Notes: generated by a model not told the origin, from the letters alone. A stretch of DNA of 64,000 nt from SXOA01 sp046153945 (GCA_046153945.1 JBJXFF010000151.1:18988-82987); one strand, 5' to 3'. Counted from the stretch's first letter, positions 52,134-60,260 are shown. Translations and numbers: made by a program.

Positions 52134-53159
52134 ATGAAAATCGGCCTGACTTACGACCTCCGCTCCGAATACCTCGCCGCCGGCTACACCGAGGATGAAA
52201 CCGCGGAGTTCGACCGGGAATCGACCGTGGAAGGGCTGGAAAACGCCCTCCGCGAGCTTGGCCACACGCCCATCCGAATCGGACACGCCCGGCAGCTCAT
52301 CCAGAAGCTCGTGAGCGGCGAAGAGTGGGACCTGGTCGTCAACATCGCCGAAGGAATGTGCGGCATCGCCCGCGAAGCCCAGGTGCCGGCGATTCTGGAC
52401 GTGTACGGCATTCCCTATACGTTTTCCGATCCGCTCGTTCTCGCTCTGACACTCCACAAAGGGCTGACGAAGGTCGTCGTCCGTGATGGCGGAGTGTCGA
52501 CCCCCGATTTTGCGCTCGTTGAAAAGCTCTCGGATATCGAGCGCGTCAACCTGCCATACCCGCTCTTCGCGAAGCCGGTCGCCGAAGGGACCGGGAAGGG
52601 GGTTTCGCCGAAGTCCAAAGCTAAGAATCTTGGTGAGCTTCGCGAGGTTTGCGCCGACTTGCTAAAAACCTATCAACAGCCGGTACTGGTGGAAACATTT
52701 CTACCGGGGCGTGAGTTCACCATCGGCTTCACAGGAACAGGAGACGATGCCAAGGTAATCGGCACCATTGAAGTTTTGCTGCTCGCCAATGCCGAGCCCG
52801 AGGTCTACTCCTACACGAACAAAGAGTATTGCGAGGACAAAGTCGTCTACAAATTCATCCGCCCCACCGAAGACCCTGTCGTCCGTGAAGCCGAAGAGAT
52901 CGCCCTCAAAGCCTGGCGCATCCTCGGCTGCCGCGACGGCGGCCGGATGGACCTCCGCTGCGACGCGGCGGGGAAGCCGAACTTCATGGAAGTCAATCCG
53001 CTGGCGGGAATGCACCCGGAACATTCCGATTTGCCCATTCTGTCGAAGATGGCGGGAGTGTCTTATTTGGAATTGATGCGGCGGATTGTGGACAGTGCCA
53101 TTCGCAGAATGGAAACTTCGCCGCTGAACAAGGCGAAGCGGTTCGGGAAGGTGTCTTGA
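52134..53159 (+). CDS. ATP-grasp ligase, D-alanine-D-alanine ligase-like
   Basis: A 341-residue ATP-grasp enzyme starting at ATG 52134 (MKIGLTYDLRSEYLAAGYTE). It has the preATP-grasp domain (RIGHARQLIQKLVSGEEWDL), the ATP-binding part (LFAKPVAEGTGKGVSPKSKA) and the metal site GRMDLRCDAAGKPNFMEVNP followed by LAGMHPEHSDLP. D-Ala ligases have EINT.PG in that position; here it is EVNPLAG, so a cell-wall role is doubtful and a different amino-acid or peptide substrate is likely. It lies between kamA and a second ATP-grasp gene, 53 bases before the latter's start. Confidence 0.88.
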   Translation: MKIGLTYDLRSEYLAAGYTEDETAEFDRESTVEGLENALRELGHTPIRIGHARQLIQKLVSGEEWDLVVNIAEGMCGIAREAQVPAILDVYGIPYTFSDPLVLALTLHKGLTKVVVRDGGVSTPDFALVEKLSDIERVNLPYPLFAKPVAEGTGKGVSPKSKAKNLGELREVCADLLKTYQQPVLVETFLPGREFTIGFTGTGDDAKVIGTIEVLLLANAEPEVYSYTNKEYCEDKVVYKFIRPTEDPVVREAEEIALKAWRILGCRDGGRMDLRCDAAGKPNFMEVNPLAGMHPEHSDLPILSKMAGVSYLELMRRIVDSAIRRMETSPLNKAKRFGKVS

Positions 53160-53212
53160 ATAGTCACAGTACTTCAGTACTGAGTACTTGGGACTTGTTA
53201 CTGCCTATTACC

Positions 53213-54793
53213 ATGCCCCTCCGCATCGCCATCCTGCACCACGACGTTTCCGCTGCCGACTGCGCGGCGGACCAGGACGTGGTGGTTCAAGCGGGAGTGG
53301 TGGAGGAGGCCTGCCGCAAGCTGGGACATAAGACGATCCGTTGGGCTTGCCCCGACCGACCGGTTTCACTGCCGGCATTTCTCAAAGACTACAAGCCCGA
53401 TGTCGTGTTCCAGCTTGTCGAAAAAGTCTACGGCTCGGACAAGTTTGCTTCCGCGGTAACGTCAATCTTGTCGGAATTGAACGTTCCTTTCACAGGCTCA
53501 GGCTCGGCAGCGCTGGACCTCTCCAACGACAAGGTTCTGGCGAAGCTGGTGCTGGAAGCCGCCGGCCTGCCGACTCCGCGGTGGGTTTACCTACAACCTG
53601 ATGCTCCGCCGGAAACCAAAGCTGCTTGGCTGTTGGCCGCGAAAGAGTTGCCCAAGTTCATTCTCAAGCCGCTGGGAGAGCACTCTTCCGTCGGCATGGA
53701 TGACTCCGCGGTTTGGAGCGGGACATCGGCTGGCGAGTTGCTGGCGGAAATTCAGCGGCGCAGCACCGCCTCTGGCAAGCCGTATTTCGCTGAAGAGTAC
53801 ATCGACGGCCGGGAAATCAACCTGTCGCTGCTGGCTGGCCCCAGCGGCCCGCAGGTCTTGCCGCCAGCGGAAATCGACTTTTCCAAGTTTCCCGCGAACA
53901 AGCCGAAGATCGTCAACTACGCCGCCAAGTGGGATGAGAAGACGTTTGAATTCCAAAACACTCCGCGGCGATTCGACTTCCCTGCTACTGACGAGCCACT
54001 GCTTGCCGAACTCAGCCGCATCGCTGTCCGCTGCTGGGAAGTTTTCGGTCTCAAAGGCTACGTTCGTGTTGATTTTCGCATCGACCAGCAGGGACAACCG
54101 TGGATATTGGAAATCAACACCAATCCCTGCCTTTCCCCCGATGCAGGTTACGCGGCGGCGCTCAAGCAGGCCGGAATTTCGATAGAAGAAGCCGTGCAAA
54201 GGATATTGGACGACGCGTTCCGTGGCTGTGGCGACAAGCGGCTCGGTTGTCCGCCTCTGCGGGAGCAAGCTCAGGAGCTGAGCAAGTCCAATCAGAAGCC
54301 GACACGCGAGCCGCGTGTGGCTACGCTCCGTTTCGAGCCGCAAAACTCCGACCGGGCCGCCGTCCACCGGATAATCGATTCGACCGGTCTCTTCCGACCT
54401 CCCGAGGTCGACGTCGCCGTCGAACTCGTCGAAGAGCGACTGGCGAAGGGAGTCCCGTCCGGTTACGAATTCGTCTTCGCCGAGGAAAACGGCCAAGTCC
54501 TGGGCTACGCCTGTTTCGGCCATAACGAGATGACCGTGGCCAGTTATGACCTGTACTGGATCTGCGTCGATAAGACGCTCCACGGCCGCGGAGTCGGTAA
54601 ACAACTCCTTTTGGCGGCCGAGGAACAGGTTCGAAAGCTCGGCGGGGAGCGGATTTACATTGAAACCTCCACCCGTCCTGATTATCTTGCAACTCGGGGC
54701 TTTTACGAGAAATGCGGCTACCATTTGGAAGCCCAACTCGCCCACTATTATGCTCCCGGCGACGGCAAAGCGGTCTTTGTAAAGGCACTTTGA
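53213..54793 (+). CDS. Fusion of ATP-grasp ligase (D-Ala-D-Ala ligase-like) and GNAT acetyltransferase
   Basis: A 526-residue two-domain protein starting at ATG 53213 (MPLRIAILHHDVSAADCAAD). Residues 1-345 form an ATP-grasp ligase: NVPFTGSGSAALDLSNDKVL, FILKPLGEHSSVGM, and the metal-binding end GYVRVDFRIDQQGQPWILEI with NTNPCLSPDAG. Residues about 370-526 form a GNAT domain: YDLYWICVDKTLHGRGVGKQ (acetyl-CoA loop near residue 457), IYIETSTRPDYLATRGFYEK and CGYHLEAQLAHYY. An enzyme that both joins and acetylates an amino acid derivative is suggested. It is the second ATP-grasp gene in a row after kamA. The fusion is continuous, with no frameshift. Confidence 0.9.
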   Translation: MPLRIAILHHDVSAADCAADQDVVVQAGVVEEACRKLGHKTIRWACPDRPVSLPAFLKDYKPDVVFQLVEKVYGSDKFASAVTSILSELNVPFTGSGSAALDLSNDKVLAKLVLEAAGLPTPRWVYLQPDAPPETKAAWLLAAKELPKFILKPLGEHSSVGMDDSAVWSGTSAGELLAEIQRRSTASGKPYFAEEYIDGREINLSLLAGPSGPQVLPPAEIDFSKFPANKPKIVNYAAKWDEKTFEFQNTPRRFDFPATDEPLLAELSRIAVRCWEVFGLKGYVRVDFRIDQQGQPWILEINTNPCLSPDAGYAAALKQAGISIEEAVQRILDDAFRGCGDKRLGCPPLREQAQELSKSNQKPTREPRVATLRFEPQNSDRAAVHRIIDSTGLFRPPEVDVAVELVEERLAKGVPSGYEFVFAEENGQVLGYACFGHNEMTVASYDLYWICVDKTLHGRGVGKQLLLAAEEQVRKLGGERIYIETSTRPDYLATRGFYEKCGYHLEAQLAHYYAPGDGKAVFVKAL

Positions 54794-54864
54794 GCCCGTG
54801 GATAGGTGGATAGGTGGTTTGTCCGCGCCGACACATTCGTTTGTGGAAAACTTCTGGTCCTTTC

Positions 54865-57174
54865 ATGCTGCAGAGACTTACAGAATGGATGCGCTCAGCG
54901 CGCGAAAGCCGCACCCGTTTGCCGGGTCATATGACGTTCGCCACAACTTCCGTCGGCCGCACGTTCACACGGACCAGCGAAATCCTCAAGCGGGAACTCT
55001 GGATTTGGCCGATTATCGCCATCGTGTTTTTGGCGATTGTCGGTTTTGGCATCAAAACGGCGATTGAGCGGACGATGAGGCATAATCTCTCGTCCCAATT
55101 GCAAACCTTGCTGAGCGTGGAAGAGTCGATGCTGCTCAACTGGCTGAGCGTGCAGGAAGCCAACGCCCAGTCCCTCGCCAACGATCAGCAAGTCCGGGAA
55201 ACCATTGTCCAAATGCTGGCGGCAGCCGACCCGGGTTTCTTATCGGCAAAAGCTGCTTCCCTTCCTCCGGTAGAGATGGATTCTCGCAAACTTGCCGCGA
55301 CGCTCGCAAACGAGTTGGGGCCAGGCATGTCGTCGCATCACTTTGCCGGCTACGTCGTTGTGGACAAAAAACAGAAAGTGATTGCCTCCTCAAGTCCAGA
55401 GTTGGTCGGCAGCACGATCCCCCAATACGAGGCTTTCCTTTCCCAGACTTTGGAAGGTGCCACCACAACGTCTCCACCGTTTCGCAGCGTGGCCCTCGTC
55501 AAGGACGATCTGGGACGGATGCAAACCAGTGCACCGACCATGCTCACCTGTGCTCCGGTTCGGGACGGGAATTTTCAGGTGGTGGGGGCGCTCGCACTGC
55601 GTCTTCGCCCCGAACGTGAGTTTACACAGATCTTTGAGTTAGGCCGCATGGGCGAATCGGGGGAAACCTACGCTTTCGACAAATCCGGTTTGATGATTTC
55701 CAACAGCCGGTTTGAGGAATCACTCATTCTCCTGGGCCTGATGCCCGACGAGGCAAATTCGCACTCCATGCTCAACGTCTCGGTCCGCAATCCCGGCGTC
55801 AATATGATTCGCGGCGACCGCCCGAGCGTCCGCCGGAATGAGCTTCCACTTACAAAAATGTGCGAGGCTGCAATCGCCGGCCAGCCGGGAGTCGATCTGA
55901 CGGGCTACCCGGACTATCGCGGGGTTCCGGTGGTGGGTGCCTGGAAGTGGCTGCCGAAGTATGAAATCGGAGTGACGACGGAAATTGATTATGACGAAGC
56001 CTACCGGCCTCTTTCGATTCTTCGGTATACGTTTTTCTCGCTCTTCGGCCTGCTGGCGGCGAGCGCCGCCGCGATCTTTATATTCACCCTCAAAATGGCC
56101 CGTCTCCGGACGGAGGCCCAGAAGGCAACCATTGCCGCCCGCCAACTGGGGCAGTACCGTTTGGAAGAGATCATTGGGGAAGGGGGAATGGGAGTTGTCT
56201 ATCGCGGCCATCATGCCATGCTCCGCCGCCCCACGGCCATCAAAATGCTCACCGTGGAGAAGGTGAACGAATCCTCGATCGCCCGGTTTGAGCAGGAGGT
56301 GCAAATCACTTGCAAACTGAATCACCCTAATACCGTCGCCATCTACGATTATGGCCGCACGCCGGAAGGGGTCTTTTACTACGCAATGGAGCTTCTAGAC
56401 GGCATCAACTTGCAATCGCTCGTCGAGAAATATGGCCCGCAGTCGGAAGGCCGGGTCATTGCAATCCTGAGGCAGGTGTGCGGCTCCTTGTTCGAAGCCC
56501 ATTCAATGGGGCTTGTGCATCGCGACATCAAGCCCGCCAACATCATGCTCAACCGGCGGGGGGGCGAGCCGGACGTGGCTAAGGTGCTCGATTTTGGCCT
56601 CGTCAAAGCCATCAATGAGGATAAAAACGCCAGACGCAGCGAAGATGGAGCTTCGGGTACGCCGCTCTACATGTCTCCCGAAGCGATCCAAACGCCCGAT
56701 TCCGTGGACGCGCGCAGTGATTTGTATGCCGTCGGCGCGGTCGGATACTTCCTGCTCACGGGTCAGCCGGTCTTCACCGCCAATTCTCTCATCGAACTTT
56801 GCCAGCAGCATCTGACCGCCGTCCCGCAGTCGCTTTCGCAGCGACTTGGGCAGCCGATCAGCCCGGAGCTCGAAGCGGCTTTACTCGCCTGCCTGGATAA
56901 GAATCGGGCGAGACGCCCCCAGACGGCGCGAGATCTTTCCCAGTTATTGTCACGCGTCCCCACCGCCGGTACCTGGTCGCTGGATGAGGCGGAAGCGTGG
57001 TGGGGAAGGCATGAACGGGCTCAAGCGGGGCAGGCCAATGCCGCTCCTGCCGCAGCTGGCCCAGCCGCACGATCGGGAATTCAGGCGGCAGCCCCCAATT
57101 CTGCCGGAGCGTCCGCTCCCACTTCGCCGGGTCTGGAGCATACAATCGCCTTTCCAACCCGCAGTGATTCGTAA
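54865..57174 (+). CDS. Serine/threonine protein kinase with an N-terminal extracytoplasmic sensor
   Basis: A 769-residue membrane kinase. Start chosen at ATG 54865 (MLQRLTEWMRSARESRTRLP). Membrane helix about 47-65, dCache-like sensor about 70-385 (HHFAGYVVVDKKQKVIASSS, RMGESGETYAFDKSGLMISN), and a second helix about 392-415. The kinase domain has the G-loop GEGGMGVVYRG (437-447), invariant Lys in AIKML, HRDIKPANIM (552-561), DFGLVK (576) and SGTPLYMSPEA. The tail is Ala/Pro-rich. Most PknB-type kinases have the kinase first and the sensor last; here the order is that of a histidine kinase. It precedes ppk2 by 11 bases. Confidence 0.92.
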   Translation: MLQRLTEWMRSARESRTRLPGHMTFATTSVGRTFTRTSEILKRELWIWPIIAIVFLAIVGFGIKTAIERTMRHNLSSQLQTLLSVEESMLLNWLSVQEANAQSLANDQQVRETIVQMLAAADPGFLSAKAASLPPVEMDSRKLAATLANELGPGMSSHHFAGYVVVDKKQKVIASSSPELVGSTIPQYEAFLSQTLEGATTTSPPFRSVALVKDDLGRMQTSAPTMLTCAPVRDGNFQVVGALALRLRPEREFTQIFELGRMGESGETYAFDKSGLMISNSRFEESLILLGLMPDEANSHSMLNVSVRNPGVNMIRGDRPSVRRNELPLTKMCEAAIAGQPGVDLTGYPDYRGVPVVGAWKWLPKYEIGVTTEIDYDEAYRPLSILRYTFFSLFGLLAASAAAIFIFTLKMARLRTEAQKATIAARQLGQYRLEEIIGEGGMGVVYRGHHAMLRRPTAIKMLTVEKVNESSIARFEQEVQITCKLNHPNTVAIYDYGRTPEGVFYYAMELLDGINLQSLVEKYGPQSEGRVIAILRQVCGSLFEAHSMGLVHRDIKPANIMLNRRGGEPDVAKVLDFGLVKAINEDKNARRSEDGASGTPLYMSPEAIQTPDSVDARSDLYAVGAVGYFLLTGQPVFTANSLIELCQQHLTAVPQSLSQRLGQPISPELEAALLACLDKNRARRPQTARDLSQLLSRVPTAGTWSLDEAEAWWGRHERAQAGQANAAPAAAGPAARSGIQAAAPNSAGASAPTSPGLEHTIAFPTRSDS

Positions 57175-57185
57175 CGACACCTCCC

Positions 57186-57989
57186 ATGCCCCACACCCAT
57201 CGCCTCAAGCCCGGCAAAAAAATCAAGCTCGTGGAGATCTCGACGCGAGGCAAGGATTATCACAAGGATCGCGAAGCGGCTGAGAAGGAGTTTGAGGAAC
57301 TCAAGAAGGAATTGGCCGAACTGCAAGAGCGTCTCTACGCGGAGTCGAAGCAAAAGCTGCTGATTGTCATTCAAGCGATGGACACCGGCGGGAAGGACAG
57401 CACCATTCGCAGCGTCTTCTCCGGCATCAATCCGCAGGGAGTGCAGGTGACGAGCTTCAAAGAGCCGACCAAGGAGGAGTTGGCGCACGATTTTCTCTGG
57501 CGAATCCATCAGCGCGTCCCGGCCAACGGTTACATCGGCATCTTCAACCGCTCCCATTACGAGGACGTGATCGTCGTCCGTGTCGCCAACATCTATCCTG
57601 AGTCGATTTGGCGGCCGCGCTACGAGCAGATCAACCAATTCGAAGACTTACTCACCAAGAGCGGCACCCGCATCCTCAAATTCTATTTGCACATCAGCGA
57701 GGACGAGCAAAAACAACGGCTGAAGGACCGACTGGAAGACCCGCAGAAAAACTGGAAGTTTTCGCCCGACGACCTGGCCAAGCGGAAGGAATGGAAGGAA
57801 TACATGGACGTCTACGAGGACGTATTCGCCCACTGCACCACCGACGAAGCCCCCTGGTATGTCATCCCTGCCGACCAAAAGTGGTATCGCAATCTGGCTA
57901 TCGTCCGTGTTGTGGTTCACACGTTGAAAGAGATGGACCCCAAGTGGCCAAAGTTGCCCGATGGGACCAAGGGGATGAAGGTGGGGTAG
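57186..57989 (+). CDS. ppk2: Polyphosphate kinase 2 family protein (PPK2)
   Basis: A 267-residue PPK2 enzyme that uses polyphosphate to phosphorylate nucleotides. Walker A is DTGGKDS (about residues 66-72), the lid region is FNRSHYEDVIVVRV and the following block is WRPRYEQINQFEDLL. FYLHISEDEQKQRLKDRLED and the helix WKEYMDVYEDVF complete the family pattern. Single-domain length suggests class I or III, using ADP or AMP; the class cannot be fixed. It begins 11 bases after the sensor kinase. Its final codons (VG stop) lie within one copy of a 19-base inverted repeat. Confidence 0.95.
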   Translation: MPHTHRLKPGKKIKLVEISTRGKDYHKDREAAEKEFEELKKELAELQERLYAESKQKLLIVIQAMDTGGKDSTIRSVFSGINPQGVQVTSFKEPTKEELAHDFLWRIHQRVPANGYIGIFNRSHYEDVIVVRVANIYPESIWRPRYEQINQFEDLLTKSGTRILKFYLHISEDEQKQRLKDRLEDPQKNWKFSPDDLAKRKEWKEYMDVYEDVFAHCTTDEAPWYVIPADQKWYRNLAIVRVVVHTLKEMDPKWPKLPDGTKGMKVG

Positions 57990-57999
57990 GCTTCCAGCC
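57981..57999 (+). repeat. 19-base inverted repeat, left copy
   Basis: GTGGGGTAGGCTTCCAGCC. It includes the ppk2 stop codon (TAG at 57987). The exact complement lies at 59597-59615. It contains the small hairpin AGGCT-TCC-AGCC. Confidence 0.85.
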
Positions 58000-58036
58000 G
58001 CGGAAGTCTATTCATCTCGCCCACGATTTTGGTAAA

Positions 58037-58324
58037 ATGGAAGACATGGCAACCATGACCACAGCCGAGACTTCCCTTCTGGAGCGGGTGATTGTTCCCG
58101 CGGATCCTGATCTTCCCGCGGAGGCCGCAGAGTGGTTCTTGTCTTTGGAATTCCAAAAAGCCGATCTTCGCCGGATGAAAAAGCTCGCCGCCAAAGCCCG
58201 TGCGGGAACGCTGACTGCCGCCGAAGTCGAGGAATTGCGGGGTTTTGAACGGATTGGCAGCTTTCTCGGTCTGCTGCAGTCCAAGGCGAGAATTTCACTC
58301 GGCAAGCAGGCGAAGCGGAAGTGA
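58037..58324 (+). CDS. Small conserved-looking protein upstream of the HNH gene
   Basis: A 95-residue protein starting at ATG 58037 (or 58046). The sequence is mainly helical: SLLERVIVPADPDLPAEAAE, WFLSLEFQKADLRRMKKLAA, KARAGTLTAAEVEELRGFER, ending in a basic tail KQAKRK. From memory, proteins of this kind often stand just before HNH endonuclease genes in planctomycetes, which would make it a partner or antidote; that is inference. The stop overlaps a GTG that would be the HNH start (GTGA). Confidence 0.7.
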   Translation: MEDMATMTTAETSLLERVIVPADPDLPAEAAEWFLSLEFQKADLRRMKKLAAKARAGTLTAAEVEELRGFERIGSFLGLLQSKARISLGKQAKRK

Positions 58325-58719
58325 AACGGTAATGGCGCGAGCTCGTTTGGCGTCGCGCGCGCAGCCGCTGTGAGTACTGCCAGATGCCGCAATCTTTGGA
58401 CCTTTTGCCTTTTGAGATCGACCACATTATCGCGGAGAAGCATTTGGGGCGCACCAGGCCGAGTAACCTGGCGCTCGCCTGCTTTCACTGCAACAACTTC
58501 AAGGGTCCCAACATCGCCGGGATTGATCCGCGAACGAGAAAACTCGTGCCGCTATTTGACCCGCGTCATGGCGTCTGGGAGGATCACTTCGCTTGGAATG
58601 GGGCCGTGCTAATGGGCCAAACACCTGTTGGTCGTGCAACCGTTCAGGTGCTGAGCATTAACGTGCCCCATCGCTTGGAGCATCGACGGTCTCTCATTGA
58701 GGAAGGCGTCTTTCCATAA
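58321..58719 (+). pseudogene. HNH endonuclease gene without an intact start region
   Basis: The frame encodes a typical small HNH nuclease: WRELVWRRARSRCEYCQMPQ, FEIDHIIAEKHLG, NLALACFHCNNFKGPNIAG, ending HRLEHRRSLIEEGVFP. The expected start GTG 58321 is followed after two codons by an in-frame TAA (58330). Between that stop and ATG 58384 there is no ATG, GTG or TTG. Starting at 58384 would remove the first CxxC (CEYC) of the zinc site and leave only CFHC. The gene is therefore probably inactivated by a point mutation or short indel at its 5' end, unless a rare start codon is used. Sequencing error cannot be excluded. Confidence 0.75.
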
Positions 58720-58739
58720 CTCAATCCTGTGAGCCGCCA

Positions 58740-59555
58740 ATGACAAAGCGGGCTGAAGTACTAATTGCCATCGTCAACGACTGGGAAGATTTTCTAGCGG
58801 CTCGCGACCAGCATTGGTATCGAATTCCCGTGAGCAGCAAGGAAAAGTGGCTTAAGCAACGCTGGCCACCGGAGTACTTGGCCTTTTACCAAACCAACGA
58901 GTTCGGGCCGGAACGGCATGCGGTCCACTGGTATGCCAAAGTCCGAGGAATTAGCAACGTAGCGCGACAGGAGCTCTTTCCAGATGAGCCGCCAAATGCC
59001 AAGAGCTGCAAGCGGTATTACCGCCTCGACTTGGAGCCACTGCAGCGGCTCTCCTCGCCAATCGTAAGCCAGAAATCGCGAAAGATCGTCTTCATTCCAA
59101 CGACGTGGGAGAAATTCGCGAACGCCTCCGAGATCAACGACCTGTTCGACGACAGCCCGCTTGAGGATCGGCTCTGGGCAGTGTTCAAAGAGCGCCAAAT
59201 TCCGGCCGAGAGGCAGTTTTTCCTGGAGATTGAATCCGTGCACTATGCGCTCGATTTTGCCATTTGGTGCGAGAAGGAAAAGCTCGACGTGGAAGTCGAT
59301 GGCGACGGCTGGCACGCCAACAAAGACAAGGCCGAACTCGACAACCTTCGCGATCATGCCCTAATAGCACAGGGCTGGAATGTGCTGCGTTTTACGACAC
59401 GCCAAATCATCGAAGAACTCGACAGCTATAGCATTCCCCGAATCAGGGACGTAATCAATCAGCTCGGCGGGATCGACGAGGGGCGGGTGGTTCCTCGGAA
59501 AATTGACCTCGACCGACTAACATTACGGCAGAGAGGATTGTATGACGAGTCGTAA
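58740..59555 (+). CDS. Protein with C-terminal DUF559-type (PD-(D/E)XK) nuclease domain
   Basis: A 271-residue protein starting at ATG 58740, 20 bases after the HNH frame. The N-terminal 140 residues (RIPVSSKEKWLKQRWPPEYL, YRLDLEPLQRLSSPIVSQKS) are unassigned. The C-terminal part is a DUF559/Vsr-type nuclease domain: PLEDRLWAVFKERQIPAERQ, then YALDFAIWCEKEKLDVEVDG with the catalytic D and E-x-D residues, and DHALIAQGWNVLRFTTRQI. Such domains cleave DNA, in repair or in defence. With its HNH neighbour it forms a nuclease pair bounded by an inverted repeat. Confidence 0.8.
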   Translation: MTKRAEVLIAIVNDWEDFLAARDQHWYRIPVSSKEKWLKQRWPPEYLAFYQTNEFGPERHAVHWYAKVRGISNVARQELFPDEPPNAKSCKRYYRLDLEPLQRLSSPIVSQKSRKIVFIPTTWEKFANASEINDLFDDSPLEDRLWAVFKERQIPAERQFFLEIESVHYALDFAIWCEKEKLDVEVDGDGWHANKDKAELDNLRDHALIAQGWNVLRFTTRQIIEELDSYSIPRIRDVINQLGGIDEGRVVPRKIDLDRLTLRQRGLYDES

Positions 59556-59596
59556 GGCTCGCACGAATGCAACGCTACGCTGGAGTTGTCCGGGCA

Positions 59597-59615
59597 GGCT
59601 GGAAGCCTACCCCAC
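59597..59615 (+). repeat. 19-base inverted repeat, right copy
   Basis: GGCTGGAAGCCTACCCCAC, exact complement of 57981-57999. It contains the stop codon of the minus-strand 158-residue gene, as the left copy contains that of ppk2. Both genes end in GTG GGG TAG. Confidence 0.85.
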
Positions 59616-60083
59616 TGCCGCAACAAAATCTTCCCCCAGCCGTGCGAGAACTTCACGAGTGACTTGGGAGGGGATGACCTGGCGGGATTGGCTCGGTTGT
59701 TTCAGATACCGACAGAGGAGGATGTCGCCACCTTTGCGGACGAGAAGTTCGTAGTAGCTGCGGCCGTCCTCTCCTTGCTGTGGCGGGTTGCTGCGGCACT
59801 GGACGGTGCAACTGTCGGCGTCGAGCTCGACGGCGCTGATTGGTTCCATCAGGTAATTGAGCTTCGCGGTTAACGAGTCGCTGAGCTTCTTCAGGTCCTT
59901 GACCGTGGAGTTGGCCAGCTTGTCGGACTTGAAAGTGAACGACTCGAACGCGCAGCCGATGGCGTCGACGGCGACGAGGTGTGCTTCCAGCTTGCCCGAC
60001 GGAGCATCCACCTCCAGCCGGCCCAGGCCGTTTTGCGACTGAATGCGAGCCAGCTCGCGCGCAATGTCTTGTTTGGTCGTCAT
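59607..60083 (-). CDS. Small cytoplasmic protein of unknown function
   Basis: A 158-residue protein starting at ATG 60083 (MTTKQDIARELARIQSQNGL). The N-terminal half (LEVDAPSGKLEAHLVAVDAI) and the central helix (KLANSTVKDLKKLSDSLTAK) lead to a beta-rich part (PISAVELDADSCTVQCRSNP, SYYELLVRKGGDILLCRYLK). No signal peptide or recognised motif. The composition and length resemble small uncharacterised planctomycete proteins. The last codons AVG-stop lie in the 19-base repeat. The frame extends upstream of 60083 but without a ribosome-binding site. Confidence 0.7.
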   Translation of the reverse strand: MTTKQDIARELARIQSQNGLGRLEVDAPSGKLEAHLVAVDAIGCAFESFTFKSDKLANSTVKDLKKLSDSLTAKLNYLMEPISAVELDADSCTVQCRSNPPQQGEDGRSYYELLVRKGGDILLCRYLKQPSQSRQVIPSQVTREVLARLGEDFVAAVG

Positions 60084-60184
60084 GCCAGCACCTACGCCTA
60101 TTCTTTGGGCGTGACAGTCAGTCCACACCTTGAAGTATGATTTGCCGAATCTCTGTTTTCACGATTTGCAAGTTTTGTGCCTAA

Positions 60185-60260
60185 TGTGGGCCGTCATTCC
60201 ATGACCGGCCCATTCTTCAGGCGCGGTCAGAATGGGGCTGTTTCGGAGAAACGCCCCACT
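60185..60260 (-). repeat. Twin-hairpin repeat, copy 2
   Basis: Both hairpins of copy 1 recur unchanged: TGTGGGCCGTCATTCCATGA with CCGGCCC, and GGGGCTGTTTCGGAGAAACG with CCCCAC. The spacer is 10 bases shorter and differs in sequence. The right end overlaps the spoVR stop codon. Confidence 0.85.
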
